Below, piece by piece: positions 1 through 6,233 of a stretch of DNA of 11,466 bases. Position numbers and translations under genes: made by a program. Each line of letters begins with the position of its first letter. Positions within the stretch are counted from its first letter, which is position 1. Below the pieces are notes generated by a model, which saw nothing but the letters and a program-made list of their open reading frames with translations, had not been told where the DNA came from and made no database searches. Origin of the DNA: Candidatus Nesterenkonia stercoripullorum (GTDB lineage Bacteria; Actinomycetota; Actinomycetes; Actinomycetales; Micrococcaceae); contig DXGD01000361.1 of NCBI GenBank assembly GCA_019114115.1, positions 1 through 11,466 on the forward strand. Reading direction: 5' to 3'.

Positions 1-100
1 AGTCGCGATCCGCGGCGGCAACACCTGCTGCAGCGATCCCTGCACCGCCCAGCGCAGCACTGCCCAGCACAGCCCCGCCCAGCACAGCACGACGGCGCAC
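1..100 (-). CDS. Secreted protein, N-terminal signal peptide only (partial, runs off left edge)
   Basis: Not in any long ORF because only 33 codons lie in the window. A GTG start at 100-98 gives V/M-RRR followed by a hydrophobic Ala/Val/Leu/Gly core and an Ala-rich end, AAGVAAADRD, which looks like a signal peptidase I region. The run of three arginines directly before the hydrophobic core could be a twin-arginine (Tat) signal, but the consensus Phe is absent. An AGGGAGG ribosome binding site ends 3 nt before the GTG, which is close but usable. The hydrophobic core consists of three 15-bp tandem repeats encoding A-V/A-L-G-G/S. The frame stays open upstream, but no better start with a ribosome binding site was seen. 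The mature protein lies outside the window, so its function cannot be stated. A promoter at 328-356 implies a leader of about 220 nt. Confidence 0.7.
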   Translation of the reverse strand, partial: MRRRAVLGGAVLGSAALGGAGIAAAGVAAADRD

Positions 101-321
101 GAGCCTCCCTGCTTCGCCGGACGCTCCCTTCTGGGAAGGCGAGTCTGTTGCACCGGATGGAACGGGACAGCTGGAGGCGTTGGCTGAACTGTGCCCGGCT
201 GCTTCTTGGGGAGGCTCGGCCGGTGGGCGCTGGCTGCTCACGGACAGAACCTCCCTGGCCGGTTGTCGTGCGAGGCGGACTGCGGGCAAAGGGCGCCCCG
301 TACACGGGACGCGACCGCACC
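101..321 (-). promoter_or_regulatory. Long structured 5' leader with alternative pairings at the ribosome binding site
   Basis: Predicted untranslated leader between the promoter at 328-356 and the GTG at 100. Read on the minus strand, it holds GGGAGGTTC (255-247), GAGCCTCCC (217-209) and GGGAGGCTC (109-101, containing the Shine-Dalgarno site). The middle element pairs perfectly over 9 nt with the ribosome binding site. It also pairs over 9 nt with one G-U wobble with the upstream copy, so the two helices exclude each other. A small TTCCC/GGGA hairpin lies near 125-138. No c-di-AMP (ydaO), cobalamin or SAM consensus was recognised. The pairings are seen in the sequence; switching is inference. 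Confidence 0.45.
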
Positions 322-327
322 ATCCCC

Positions 328-356
328 ACTATAGGCAACGGGGGAGGCGAACCCAA
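328..356 (-). promoter_or_regulatory. Sigma-70-type promoter for the leftward secreted-protein gene
   Basis: On the minus strand a TTGGGT -35 box (356-351) is separated by exactly 17 bp from a TATAGT -10 box (333-328), which matches TATAAT at five of six positions. AT-rich hexamers of this quality are rare in such GC-rich DNA. The predicted start site is near 321. Confidence 0.6.
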
Positions 357-496
357 CGGCCGTGACGTGTCCTGCTGCGTGAGCCTGCGCATCATCGGTC
401 GTCCGCCGGTCCTCGCTTCGCACGCCGGTACCGGGGCGGTCCCGGCGGCCCCGCTCAGGTCAGACCGCCCGGGACGGGCCGCAGATCGTGAGAGGA

Positions 497-511
497 TAGG
501 CTGTTCCCATG
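497..511 (+). promoter_or_regulatory. Probable leaderless promoter of the amidase gene
   Basis: TAGGCT (497-502) fits the actinobacterial -10 consensus TANNNT and is followed by exactly 6 nt and then the ATG at 509. Transcription would therefore begin on the A of the start codon. AGAGGA at 491-496 is 12 nt from the ATG, too far for a good Shine-Dalgarno site. No convincing -35 box is visible. Confidence 0.5.
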
Positions 512-1333
512 CGGATTGCAGCAGCACAGATCGTGAGTAGTTCAGACCCTGCGGCGAACCTGGAGCTCATCAGGTCCTGGAGCGCGAGTGCAGCCGAGGC
601 CGGTGCGCGCGTCGTCGTCTTCCCCGAAGCCACCCACTGCCAGTTCGGCCATCGGCTCGACGCGGTCGCTGAGCCGATCGAGGGCCCCTGGGCGCAGGAG
701 GTCCGGAAGATCGCGCACGAAACGGGTCTGGTGATCGTCGTCGGAATGTTCACTCCCGCGACGCCCAGCGACTCGGGACGGGCACGCGTGGCCAATACCG
801 CGCTCGCGGTGGGGCCCGGGGTCGAGGCGAGCTACCAGAAGATCCACCTCTATGATGCCTTCGGCTTCAAGGAGTCGGACACGGTGGCGCCTGGGGAGCA
901 TCCAGTGCAGTTCACCGTCGAGGGCATCTGCTTCGGCTTGGGCATCTGTTACGACATCCGGTTCCCCCAATTGTTCACCGCCTATGGGCGTGCCGGCACG
1001 CACGTCACTGTGCTGCCGACCTCGTGGGGAGCAGGACCAGGCAAAGTCGAGCAGTGGCAGGTGCTCAGCGCCGCCCGGGCGCTGGACTCCTCGCAGTACG
1101 TGGTGGCCTGCGACCAGGCAGACCCTGCGGCGTCGAACGAGCCCGCACCGGAGGGGGCGCCGACAGGGGTCGGCTACTCGCGGGTCGTGTCGCCCTTCGG
1201 CGCGATAGTGGCCGAGGCTGGAGCGCACCCGGAACTCGTCGTCGCCGAAGTGGACCCGGAGCTGGTCGCTGAGGCGCGCACGAAGATCCCGGTGCTGGAG
1301 AACGCTCGGGAGATCCCTCAGCAGCTGGGCTGA
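509..1333 (+). CDS. Carbon-nitrogen hydrolase (nitrilase superfamily, Nit/omega-amidase-like)
   Basis: 274 residues, the usual length for a single-domain nitrilase-superfamily amidase. These enzymes hydrolyse small amides through a Glu-Lys-Cys triad. All three are visible: Glu40 in VVVFPEATH, Lys111 in YQKIHLYDAF, and the nucleophile Cys147 in LGICYDIRFPQLF. The CYDIRFPQ context resembles the Nit1/Nit2 branch (deaminated glutathione amidase or omega-amidase) more than true nitrilases, so a role in metabolite repair or amide turnover in the cytoplasm is likely. There is no signal peptide. The start at 509 places the conserved N-terminal strand MRIAAAQI at residue 1, and translation is probably leaderless. 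It converges on the ABC exporter operon with only 15 bp between the stop codons. The exact substrate cannot be read from sequence. Confidence 0.9.
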   Translation: MRIAAAQIVSSSDPAANLELIRSWSASAAEAGARVVVFPEATHCQFGHRLDAVAEPIEGPWAQEVRKIAHETGLVIVVGMFTPATPSDSGRARVANTALAVGPGVEASYQKIHLYDAFGFKESDTVAPGEHPVQFTVEGICFGLGICYDIRFPQLFTAYGRAGTHVTVLPTSWGAGPGKVEQWQVLSAARALDSSQYVVACDQADPAASNEPAPEGAPTGVGYSRVVSPFGAIVAEAGAHPELVVAEVDPELVAEARTKIPVLENAREIPQQLG

Positions 1334-1350
1334 GCAGCCTGGGGCCAGCT
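1323..1350. terminator. Possible bidirectional hairpin between convergent stop codons
   Basis: AGCTGG (1323-1328) and CCAGCT (1345-1350) are inverted, with an inner GGCT/AGCC pair around GAGC. The hairpin spans both stop codons. There is no T-tract on either side, so it is a weak candidate for an intrinsic terminator. Confidence 0.25.
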
Positions 1351-3412
1351 ACTCGACCTCGTTCTGCTCAGCGAGGCTCCCTCCTGAGTCCTCCTGCGCC
1401 TCGGTCCCGGCGAACTGGGCTTGATAGAGCTCGTCATAGGCTCCGCCGCGGGCGAGCAGCTCGTCGTGAGTCCCTTGCTCGACGATCTGGCCCGAGCGCA
1501 TCATCAGGATCATGTCGGCGTCGCGGATCGTCGAGAGCCGATGGGCGATCACGAACGATGTGCGGTCCGTGCGCAGGGCCTGCATGGCCTGCTGGACCAA
1601 CAGCTCAGTGCGGGTGTCGACTGAGGACGTGGCCTCATCCAGAATGAGCAGCGAAGGGTTGGCGATGAACGCGCGCGCGATGGTCAGCAGCTGACGCTCG
1701 CCCGCGGAGAGAGTCGAGGCGTTCTCCTCGATGACCGTGTCATAGCCTTCCGGGAGCTGCCGCACGAAGCGGTCCACCATCGTCGCCTGGGCGGCTTCAA
1801 TCACCTCGTCGTCGGTGGCGTCGAGCCTGCCGTAGCGGATGTTCTCGCGGATGGTGCCTTCGAAGAGGAACGCATCCTGCAGCACCATGCCGATGTGACC
1901 GCGCAGCGCGGCCCGCGAGAGGCTGGTGATATCGGCTCCGTCAAGCAGAATGCGGCCGGCGTCGAGCTCGTAGAAGCGCATGATGAGGTTCACCAGCGTC
2001 GTCTTCCCTGCGCCGGTCGGCCCGACGATGGCGACCGTCTGTCCCGGCTGGGCCGAGAGTGACAGATCTTCGATGAGCGGCTCGCCGGGGTCGTAGCTGA
2101 AGGAGACATCCTCGAAGTCGATGCGTCCCGCAGTGCGCTCGGGCAGGTGCTCCGAGGCCGTGTCGGGGTCCTGCTCCTCCGCGTCGAGCAGCTCGAAGGT
2201 GCGCTCGGCTGAGGCAACTCCGGACTGGATCATCGTGGCCATCCCGCCCATCTGGCCGAGGGGCTGGGCGAACTCGCGCGAATACTGGATGAACGCCGTC
2301 ACGTCCCCCAGGGTCATCTGCCCTGCCGTGACTCGCAGCGCTCCCACGACGGCGATCAGAACATAGCTGAGATACTGCACGAACTGCATGGAGGGCATGA
2401 TGGCGCCGGAGAGCGCCTGGGCCTTGAACGCGGCCTGATAGAGCTCCTCGTTGCGCTGGTCGAACTCGGCTGTCATCTCCTGCTCGCGGTTGAAGATGCG
2501 CACCAGCTCGTGTCCGGTGAAGGACTCCTCGATATGCCCGTTCACCGCGCCTGTCGCCCGCCACTGCGTGACGAAGAGCTTCTGCGCCCTGGCCCCGACG
2601 ACGCCGACGATGACCCCCGAGAGCGGCAGCGCGATGAGCGCGATCAGCGCCAGCTGCCAGGAGACCACGAACATCATCGCCGCAATGCCGATGACGGTCA
2701 GCACCGACTGCACCAGCTGGGAGAACGCCTGCTGCAGCGCCTGCTGGATATTGTCGACGTCGTTGGTGACGCGGGAGAGCACGTCGCCGCGCTGGCGGCC
2801 GTCGAAGAACCGCAGCGGAAGCCTGTTGATCTTCGCTTCGATCTCCTGACGCAGGGTGAAGACGATGCGCATCACGAGCCGGTTCAGGATGTAGCCCTGC
2901 ATCCACATGAGCGTCGAGGCCACGAAGTACAAGGCGATCACCGTGAGGATCAGCTGCCCCAGCAGGCCGAAATCGATTCCCTGGCCCGGCACGGCGCTCG
3001 AGCCTGAGAGCACATCGGCGAATTCCGTATTGCCCTCGGCTCTGGCCTGCTCGATGAGCTGCTGCATCGGAACTCCGGCGGGCAGTTGCTGGCCCAGCAC
3101 GCCGTCGAAGACGACGTCGAAGGCCCTGCCGAGAACTCTAGGCGCGATCACCGTGAGCGCGACCGAGATGACGACGAGGCCGACGACCCCCAGGAAGAGC
3201 CACTTCTCCGGAGCCAGTAAGCTGAACAGGCGCTCAGCTGATGGCCAGAAGTGTTTCGCCTTCTTCGCCGGCTGTGACTCCGACCAGTCGTTGGGGTCGG
3301 GCTGATAGTCCTCCGCCATCTCGGATTCCTCTTGAGCCGCGGCTGCTGCGTTCGACTCCTCTGCGGTCTGGGCCGTATCGCGCGTCGTGGCGTCCCTGTC
3401 GGATCGTTTCAT
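1349..3412 (-). CDS. Heterodimeric ABC exporter, catalytic half-transporter (BmrD/LmrD-like)
   Basis: 687 residues from the ATG at 3412; an in-frame GTG at 3415 directly before it would add one residue. Both starts overlap the upstream stop codon (TGATG or GTGA), with a GGAGGGAAGG ribosome binding site just ahead, so the two genes are translationally coupled. An N-terminal charged, acidic extension (about 1-56) precedes the transmembrane domain (about 66-400). The ATPase domain follows: Walker A GPTGAGKT 464-471, Q-loop Gln512, signature LSAGE 568-572 (departs from LSGGQ), Walker B LLILDE with catalytic Glu593, and switch His624. Roughly 50 residues inserted between the first two membrane helices (about 100-150) would lie outside the cell, as in BmrD. 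With its partner it should export lipophilic compounds, drugs or lipids. The substrate is unknown. Confidence 0.92.
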   Translation of the reverse strand: MKRSDRDATTRDTAQTAEESNAAAAAQEESEMAEDYQPDPNDWSESQPAKKAKHFWPSAERLFSLLAPEKWLFLGVVGLVVISVALTVIAPRVLGRAFDVVFDGVLGQQLPAGVPMQQLIEQARAEGNTEFADVLSGSSAVPGQGIDFGLLGQLILTVIALYFVASTLMWMQGYILNRLVMRIVFTLRQEIEAKINRLPLRFFDGRQRGDVLSRVTNDVDNIQQALQQAFSQLVQSVLTVIGIAAMMFVVSWQLALIALIALPLSGVIVGVVGARAQKLFVTQWRATGAVNGHIEESFTGHELVRIFNREQEMTAEFDQRNEELYQAAFKAQALSGAIMPSMQFVQYLSYVLIAVVGALRVTAGQMTLGDVTAFIQYSREFAQPLGQMGGMATMIQSGVASAERTFELLDAEEQDPDTASEHLPERTAGRIDFEDVSFSYDPGEPLIEDLSLSAQPGQTVAIVGPTGAGKTTLVNLIMRFYELDAGRILLDGADITSLSRAALRGHIGMVLQDAFLFEGTIRENIRYGRLDATDDEVIEAAQATMVDRFVRQLPEGYDTVIEENASTLSAGERQLLTIARAFIANPSLLILDEATSSVDTRTELLVQQAMQALRTDRTSFVIAHRLSTIRDADMILMMRSGQIVEQGTHDELLARGGAYDELYQAQFAGTEAQEDSGGSLAEQNEVE

Positions 3413-5160
3413 CACGCCTTCCCTCCCTGCGCCTCGGCGGCCTGAAGCTGGGACTGAACGATCTCTTGATAGACAGTGCTGCTGCGCAGCAGGTGCTCGT
3501 GCGTTCCGCGGCCGACGATTTCGCCGTCGTCCATGACCAGGATCTGATCGGCATGGGTGATGGTCGAGACGCGCTGGGCCACGATGATGGTGGTGGCCCC
3601 GGCTGTTGCACCGGGCAGCGCATCACGTAAGCGCGCGTCGGTTGCGACATCCAGCGCGGAGAAGGAATCGTCAAACAGGTACACCCTGGGCTGGGCCACC
3701 AGGGCCCGGGCGATCGACAGGCGCTGCCGCTGCCCGCCGGAGACGTTCGTCCCGCCTTGGGAGATCGATTCGGCGAGGCCGTGCTCACGGTCCCGGACGA
3801 AGTCATCACCTTGAGCCACGCGGAGGGCCTCCCAGAGCTCGTCGTCGGAGGCAGAGTCGTTGCCGAAGCGGAGGTTGGATGCGATCGTCCCGGAGAACAG
3901 GTAGGGACGCTGCGGGACCAGGCTCACAGAGTCGGCCAGCTGGGCTCGCGTGAACTGGGTGATCTCGGCGCCGTCGATGGTGATCGTGCCTTGCTGAGGG
4001 TCGAACAGCCGCAGTGCGAGATTCAGCAGCGTCGTCTTCCCCGCTCCGGTGGAGCCGATGATCGCCGTCGTGGTGCCGGGCTCGGCGGTGAAGGAGACGT
4101 TTTTCACCACGGGCAGTTCCGCGCCCGGAAAGCCGAAGGTCACATCCTCGAACTGCACGCGGCCGGTCTCGGGGGTCTGCACGGACTCCTCGACAGGAAA
4201 GGAAAGGGCGGGGGTGGTGCGGAACAGGTCCTGGAGACGCTCTGCGCAGACGACCGCGCGCGGGATCATCATCGTCATGAAGACGCCCATCATGACGGCC
4301 ATGAGGATCTGCAGCAGGTATTGCAGGAACGCTGTGAGGGAGCCTACTTCCACCAGCCCAGCATCCACCCGGTGCCCGCCGAACCAGAGCACGGCGCCAG
4401 TGGCCATGTGCAGCACCATCATGATGACCGGAGTCATCAGGACGAACACGTTGCCGACTTTGACGGAGATCTCCGTGATGTTGCGGTTGGCGAGGTCATA
4501 GCGCTGCGCTTCGAAGCCTTCCCGGACGAACGCGCGCACGACCCTGATGCCCATGATCTGTTCGCGCAGGACGGCATTGATGGCATCGACCCTGTCCTGC
4601 ATGCGGCGGAACAGGGGCAGCAGCAGTCGCACGAGGAAGCCGACGATCACGGCAAGAACGGCCACTGAGGCCCAGACCAGCCAGGAGAGCCCGGCATCCT
4701 CGCGCAGGGCCATGACGATGCCGCCGATCGCCATGATCGGCGCTGTCACCATGAAATTGAAGGTCATCATCGCCAGCATCTGAATCTGCTGAACATCGTT
4801 GGTCCCCCGTGTGATCAGGGTGCCGGCACCGAAGCGCGTGGCCTCGAGCGTTGAGAGGGAATCCACCGTGCGGTAGACACGACGTCGCAGGTCACGGCCG
4901 ATGCCCATACTGGCCTTCGCGCCGAAATAGACGGCGGAGACGGCGGTGATCACCTGAACCAGCGAGACCAGCAGCATGACCCCGCCGGTGCGCCAGATGA
5001 AGGGGATATCGCCTGTCGCGATGCCGCGGTCGATGACTTCGGCGTTGAGGCTGGGCAGCCACAGTGCGGCGATAGTGGCGAGCAGGTGCAGCCCGAGCAC
5101 TGCGAGGATGAACATCCGGTACCGGCGTGCGTGCTGCCACGCTAGTCTTACCAGTGCCAT
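3412..5160 (-). CDS. Heterodimeric ABC exporter, degenerate-site half-transporter (BmrC/LmrC-like)
   Basis: 582 residues: six-helix transmembrane domain (about 10-310) followed by an ATPase domain. Walker A GSTGAGKT 369-376, Q-loop Gln417, canonical signature VSGGQ 473-477, and Walker B VYLFDD in which Asp498 replaces the catalytic Glu. Gln529 replaces the switch His (VAQRVST). These losses mark the non-hydrolysing site of asymmetric exporters such as TM287/288, LmrCD and BmrCD. This protein's intact signature completes the consensus site on the partner's Walker motifs. It is the first gene of a two-gene operon and overlaps the second. AAGGGA at 5171-5166 is the ribosome binding site, 5 nt before the ATG. 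No -10 box is visible between the tRNA-Lys terminator and this start. Confidence 0.92.
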   Translation of the reverse strand: MALVRLAWQHARRYRMFILAVLGLHLLATIAALWLPSLNAEVIDRGIATGDIPFIWRTGGVMLLVSLVQVITAVSAVYFGAKASMGIGRDLRRRVYRTVDSLSTLEATRFGAGTLITRGTNDVQQIQMLAMMTFNFMVTAPIMAIGGIVMALREDAGLSWLVWASVAVLAVIVGFLVRLLLPLFRRMQDRVDAINAVLREQIMGIRVVRAFVREGFEAQRYDLANRNITEISVKVGNVFVLMTPVIMMVLHMATGAVLWFGGHRVDAGLVEVGSLTAFLQYLLQILMAVMMGVFMTMMIPRAVVCAERLQDLFRTTPALSFPVEESVQTPETGRVQFEDVTFGFPGAELPVVKNVSFTAEPGTTTAIIGSTGAGKTTLLNLALRLFDPQQGTITIDGAEITQFTRAQLADSVSLVPQRPYLFSGTIASNLRFGNDSASDDELWEALRVAQGDDFVRDREHGLAESISQGGTNVSGGQRQRLSIARALVAQPRVYLFDDSFSALDVATDARLRDALPGATAGATTIIVAQRVSTITHADQILVMDDGEIVGRGTHEHLLRSSTVYQEIVQSQLQAAEAQGGKA

Positions 5161-5184
5161 GTGAGTCCCTTCGTCATCGGGCCG

Positions 5185-5198
5185 CGGGTGGGCACCCG
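5185..5198. promoter_or_regulatory. GC-rich palindrome upstream of the ABC exporter operon
   Basis: CGGGTG-GG-CACCCG is a 14-bp dyad with 6-bp arms, 25 bp upstream of the exporter ATG. It could be an operator for an unlinked repressor or a small RNA hairpin near the ribosome binding site. No regulator gene is adjacent. Confidence 0.35.
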
Positions 5199-5221
5199 AG
5201 TCTGGCTCTGGGCCAACGAAA

Positions 5222-5253
5222 GATGTCCCGCCACCGAATGGTGACGGGACATC
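5222..5253 (-). terminator. Intrinsic terminator of tRNA-Lys
   Basis: On the minus strand, a 14-bp stem, GATGTCCCGTCACC against GGTGGCGGGACATC with a single G-U wobble, closes a 4-nt ATTC loop. It is followed by TTTCGTT. It lies 10 bp downstream of the tRNA-Lys 3' end. On the plus strand the wobble becomes a C-A mismatch and there is no T-rich tail, so it acts leftward. Confidence 0.85.
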
Positions 5254-5263
5254 CCCTATTGAG

Positions 5264-5336
5264 TGGGCCCCGCGGGACTTGAACCCGCAACCTGCAGATT
5301 AAGAGTCTGATGCTCTGCCACTTGAGCTAGAGGCCC
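5264..5336 (-). tRNA. tRNA-Lys (anticodon CTT)
   Basis: 73 nt folding as a cloverleaf. The acceptor stem GGGCCTC pairs with GGGGCCC (one wobble), the D-stem is GCTC/GAGC, and the anticodon loop CTCTTAA reads CTT at positions 34-36. The T-arm is GCGGG-TTCAAGT-CCCGC and the discriminator is A. The outermost anticodon-stem pair is a T-C mismatch. CCA is not encoded, so it must be added by nucleotidyltransferase. It decodes AAG, the favoured Lys codon in this GC-rich genome. Confidence 0.97.
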
Positions 5337-5360
5337 GAGACGATGCTGTATCAGCGTCTC
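5337..5360 (-). other. Hairpin abutting the tRNA-Lys 5' end
   Basis: GAGAC/GTCTC and GCTG/CAGC arms (5337-5360) form a hairpin with a 3-nt bulge and a 3-nt loop, directly against the RNase P cleavage site in the tRNA-Lys precursor leader. It may be just a leader structure. Confidence 0.4.
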
Positions 5361-5396
5361 CTCGGTGTTTCCGGGATCACCGGGCAACGACAGATA

Positions 5397-5425
5397 AGCC
5401 TAGCATCGAGACTGCGACGTGCCAA
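5397..5425 (-). promoter_or_regulatory. Promoter of tRNA-Lys
   Basis: On the minus strand TTGGCA (5425-5420) is separated by 17 bp from TAGGCT (5402-5397). This predicts a start near 5390 and a precursor leader of about 54 nt before the mature tRNA 5' end at 5336. Confidence 0.7.
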
Positions 5426-5472
5426 CTTGACCTCTTGTGGCCCTCATCTCACCCGTTGAGGAGCTCGATTCT

Positions 5473-5487
5473 GCTGCCCTGCGCAGC
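5473..5487 (-). terminator. Possible weak terminator of the 209-residue gene
   Basis: GCTGC-N5-GCAGC forms a 5-bp hairpin directly after the TGA stop of the leftward gene. There is no T-tract after it, so termination efficiency is doubtful. Confidence 0.25.
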
Positions 5488-6117
5488 TCAGCTGAAACCC
5501 TCTGCTCCCTCCATGAGATCCATGAAGTGGTCGATGAACTCGTAGAAATCCTCGACGTCGCGCTGCTGGTGCAGCACCACGGCAGGGGCCTGATCGAAAG
5601 TCCATGTCGGCCGAATCTGCAAGGCGATGAGCTGCCCTGTCGACAGGGTCAGTTCCGCGTGCTGGCCCGTCGTGGCAAGCCCGGCGAGATTGGTCAGGTC
5701 CACGGACAGCGGGCATACCGGAACGGGCCGAGCCGGATGCTCCGTCACGTGTCCTTCCTGCTGGGCTGTGACGACGGCGTCTGTCCTCTCCGGGCTCAGC
5801 GTCTGCTGCGTCAGTGCGAGGTCGAGGTCCAGCGGGCAGAGCACGAGTTCAGCAGGCGTCCTGCGGTAACCGACCAGAAGATGAGGGAAAGCACAGATGG
5901 CGTCGGCGGACAGCGGGAGGTCATGACGCTGGGTCGTGCGCCTGCCAGGGGAGGGATCAGCTGCCTCGGAGGAGGGGACCGTACTGCGGGCCTGCGAATT
6001 GACGGCGAAGAGAATATTGTAGGAGCCGAAGTTCATCACCGATGAGTCGAATGCACGGCGCAGTGACTCGACGAGTCTGTCCTCAGAGGGCTCTCGTTCC
6101 GTCCTGATCACCATCAT
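5488..6117 (-). CDS. Hypothetical protein, 209 residues, unrecognised
   Basis: I do not recognise this family. The frame has high third-position G/C and a natural amino-acid mix, while the opposite-strand frame is Arg/Gly/Cys-rich, so this strand is coding. The protein has no signal peptide or clear membrane segment. An N-terminal amphipathic charged stretch (1-25) is followed by FGSYNILFAV (30-39) and a Ser/Pro/Thr-rich linker (about 40-65). Residues 66-170 look like alternating strands with Cys-containing CAFPHLL, LCPLDLD and VCPLSVDL segments. The C-terminal tail, VEDFYEFIDHFMDLMEG, is an acidic aromatic helix. The first ATG is placed 6 nt after a TATGGT -10 box, suggesting a leaderless message; a second ATG follows at once. 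It is divergent from the thiol peroxidase gene, with 116 bp between them. Confidence 0.75.
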   Translation of the reverse strand: MMVIRTEREPSEDRLVESLRRAFDSSVMNFGSYNILFAVNSQARSTVPSSEAADPSPGRRTTQRHDLPLSADAICAFPHLLVGYRRTPAELVLCPLDLDLALTQQTLSPERTDAVVTAQQEGHVTEHPARPVPVCPLSVDLTNLAGLATTGQHAELTLSTGQLIALQIRPTWTFDQAPAVVLHQQRDVEDFYEFIDHFMDLMEGAEGFS

Positions 6118-6129
6118 TCGATCACCATA
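6115..6129 (-). promoter_or_regulatory. Probable leaderless promoter of the 209-residue gene
   Basis: On the minus strand TATGGT (6129-6124) is followed by GATCGA and then the ATG at 6117. This is the same 6-nt geometry seen at the amidase and LysR genes. A GGTGATC overlapping this element could instead act as a ribosome binding site, but it lies only 2 nt from the ATG. Confidence 0.5.
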
Positions 6130-6233
6130 GGACGAGTCTACGGATCGCAGTCGTCAGCCGATACAGGGCCGCGCGCAGAACCGGCAGACTCGTGCCGCAG
6201 GTGCTTCGCAGATTCATCGAGGAAAGGACCGCT

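Larger units (their letters stand above)
101..508. other. Intergenic region between divergent genes
   Basis: 408 bp between the leftward secreted-protein start and the rightward amidase. It holds the leader and promoter of the former and the -10 element of the latter. Open frames here (148-540 plus, 238-423 minus) are Arg/Pro/Gly-rich, have no ribosome binding site and cross the promoters, so they are not called as genes. No tRNA or other RNA gene was recognised. Confidence 0.7.

Noticed and set aside
101..321. Known riboswitch (c-di-AMP/ydaO, cobalamin, SAM) in the leftward leader
   Set aside because: ydaO was considered because it often precedes secreted cell-wall proteins in Actinomycetota, but its conserved GGGGUGAAUC-type segments are absent. 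No other class consensus was found.
148..540. 130-codon open frame on the plus strand in the left intergenic region
   Set aside because: Crosses the leftward promoter and the amidase start, has no ribosome binding site, and is rich in Arg/Gly/Pro without motifs.
542..1228. 228-codon open frame on the minus strand
   Set aside because: Antisense to the nitrilase-superfamily gene, whose full catalytic triad is visible.
1941..2906. 321-codon open frame on the minus strand
   Set aside because: Same strand but a different frame within the exporter subunit that has all ABC motifs; Arg/Ala/His-rich and without domains.
3757..4668. 303-codon open frame on the plus strand
   Set aside because: Antisense to the ABC exporter subunit; a His/Gln/Asp-rich product typical of a mirrored GC-rich gene.
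5437..6045. 202-codon open frame on the plus strand
   Set aside because: Overlaps the 209-residue minus-strand gene. Its product is Cys/Arg/Gly-rich and it has a poorer third-position pattern and no ribosome binding site.
6192..6233. Longer N-terminus for the thiol peroxidase
   Set aside because: The 14 extra residues are not part of the family's N-terminus, and the ribosome binding site lies inside them.
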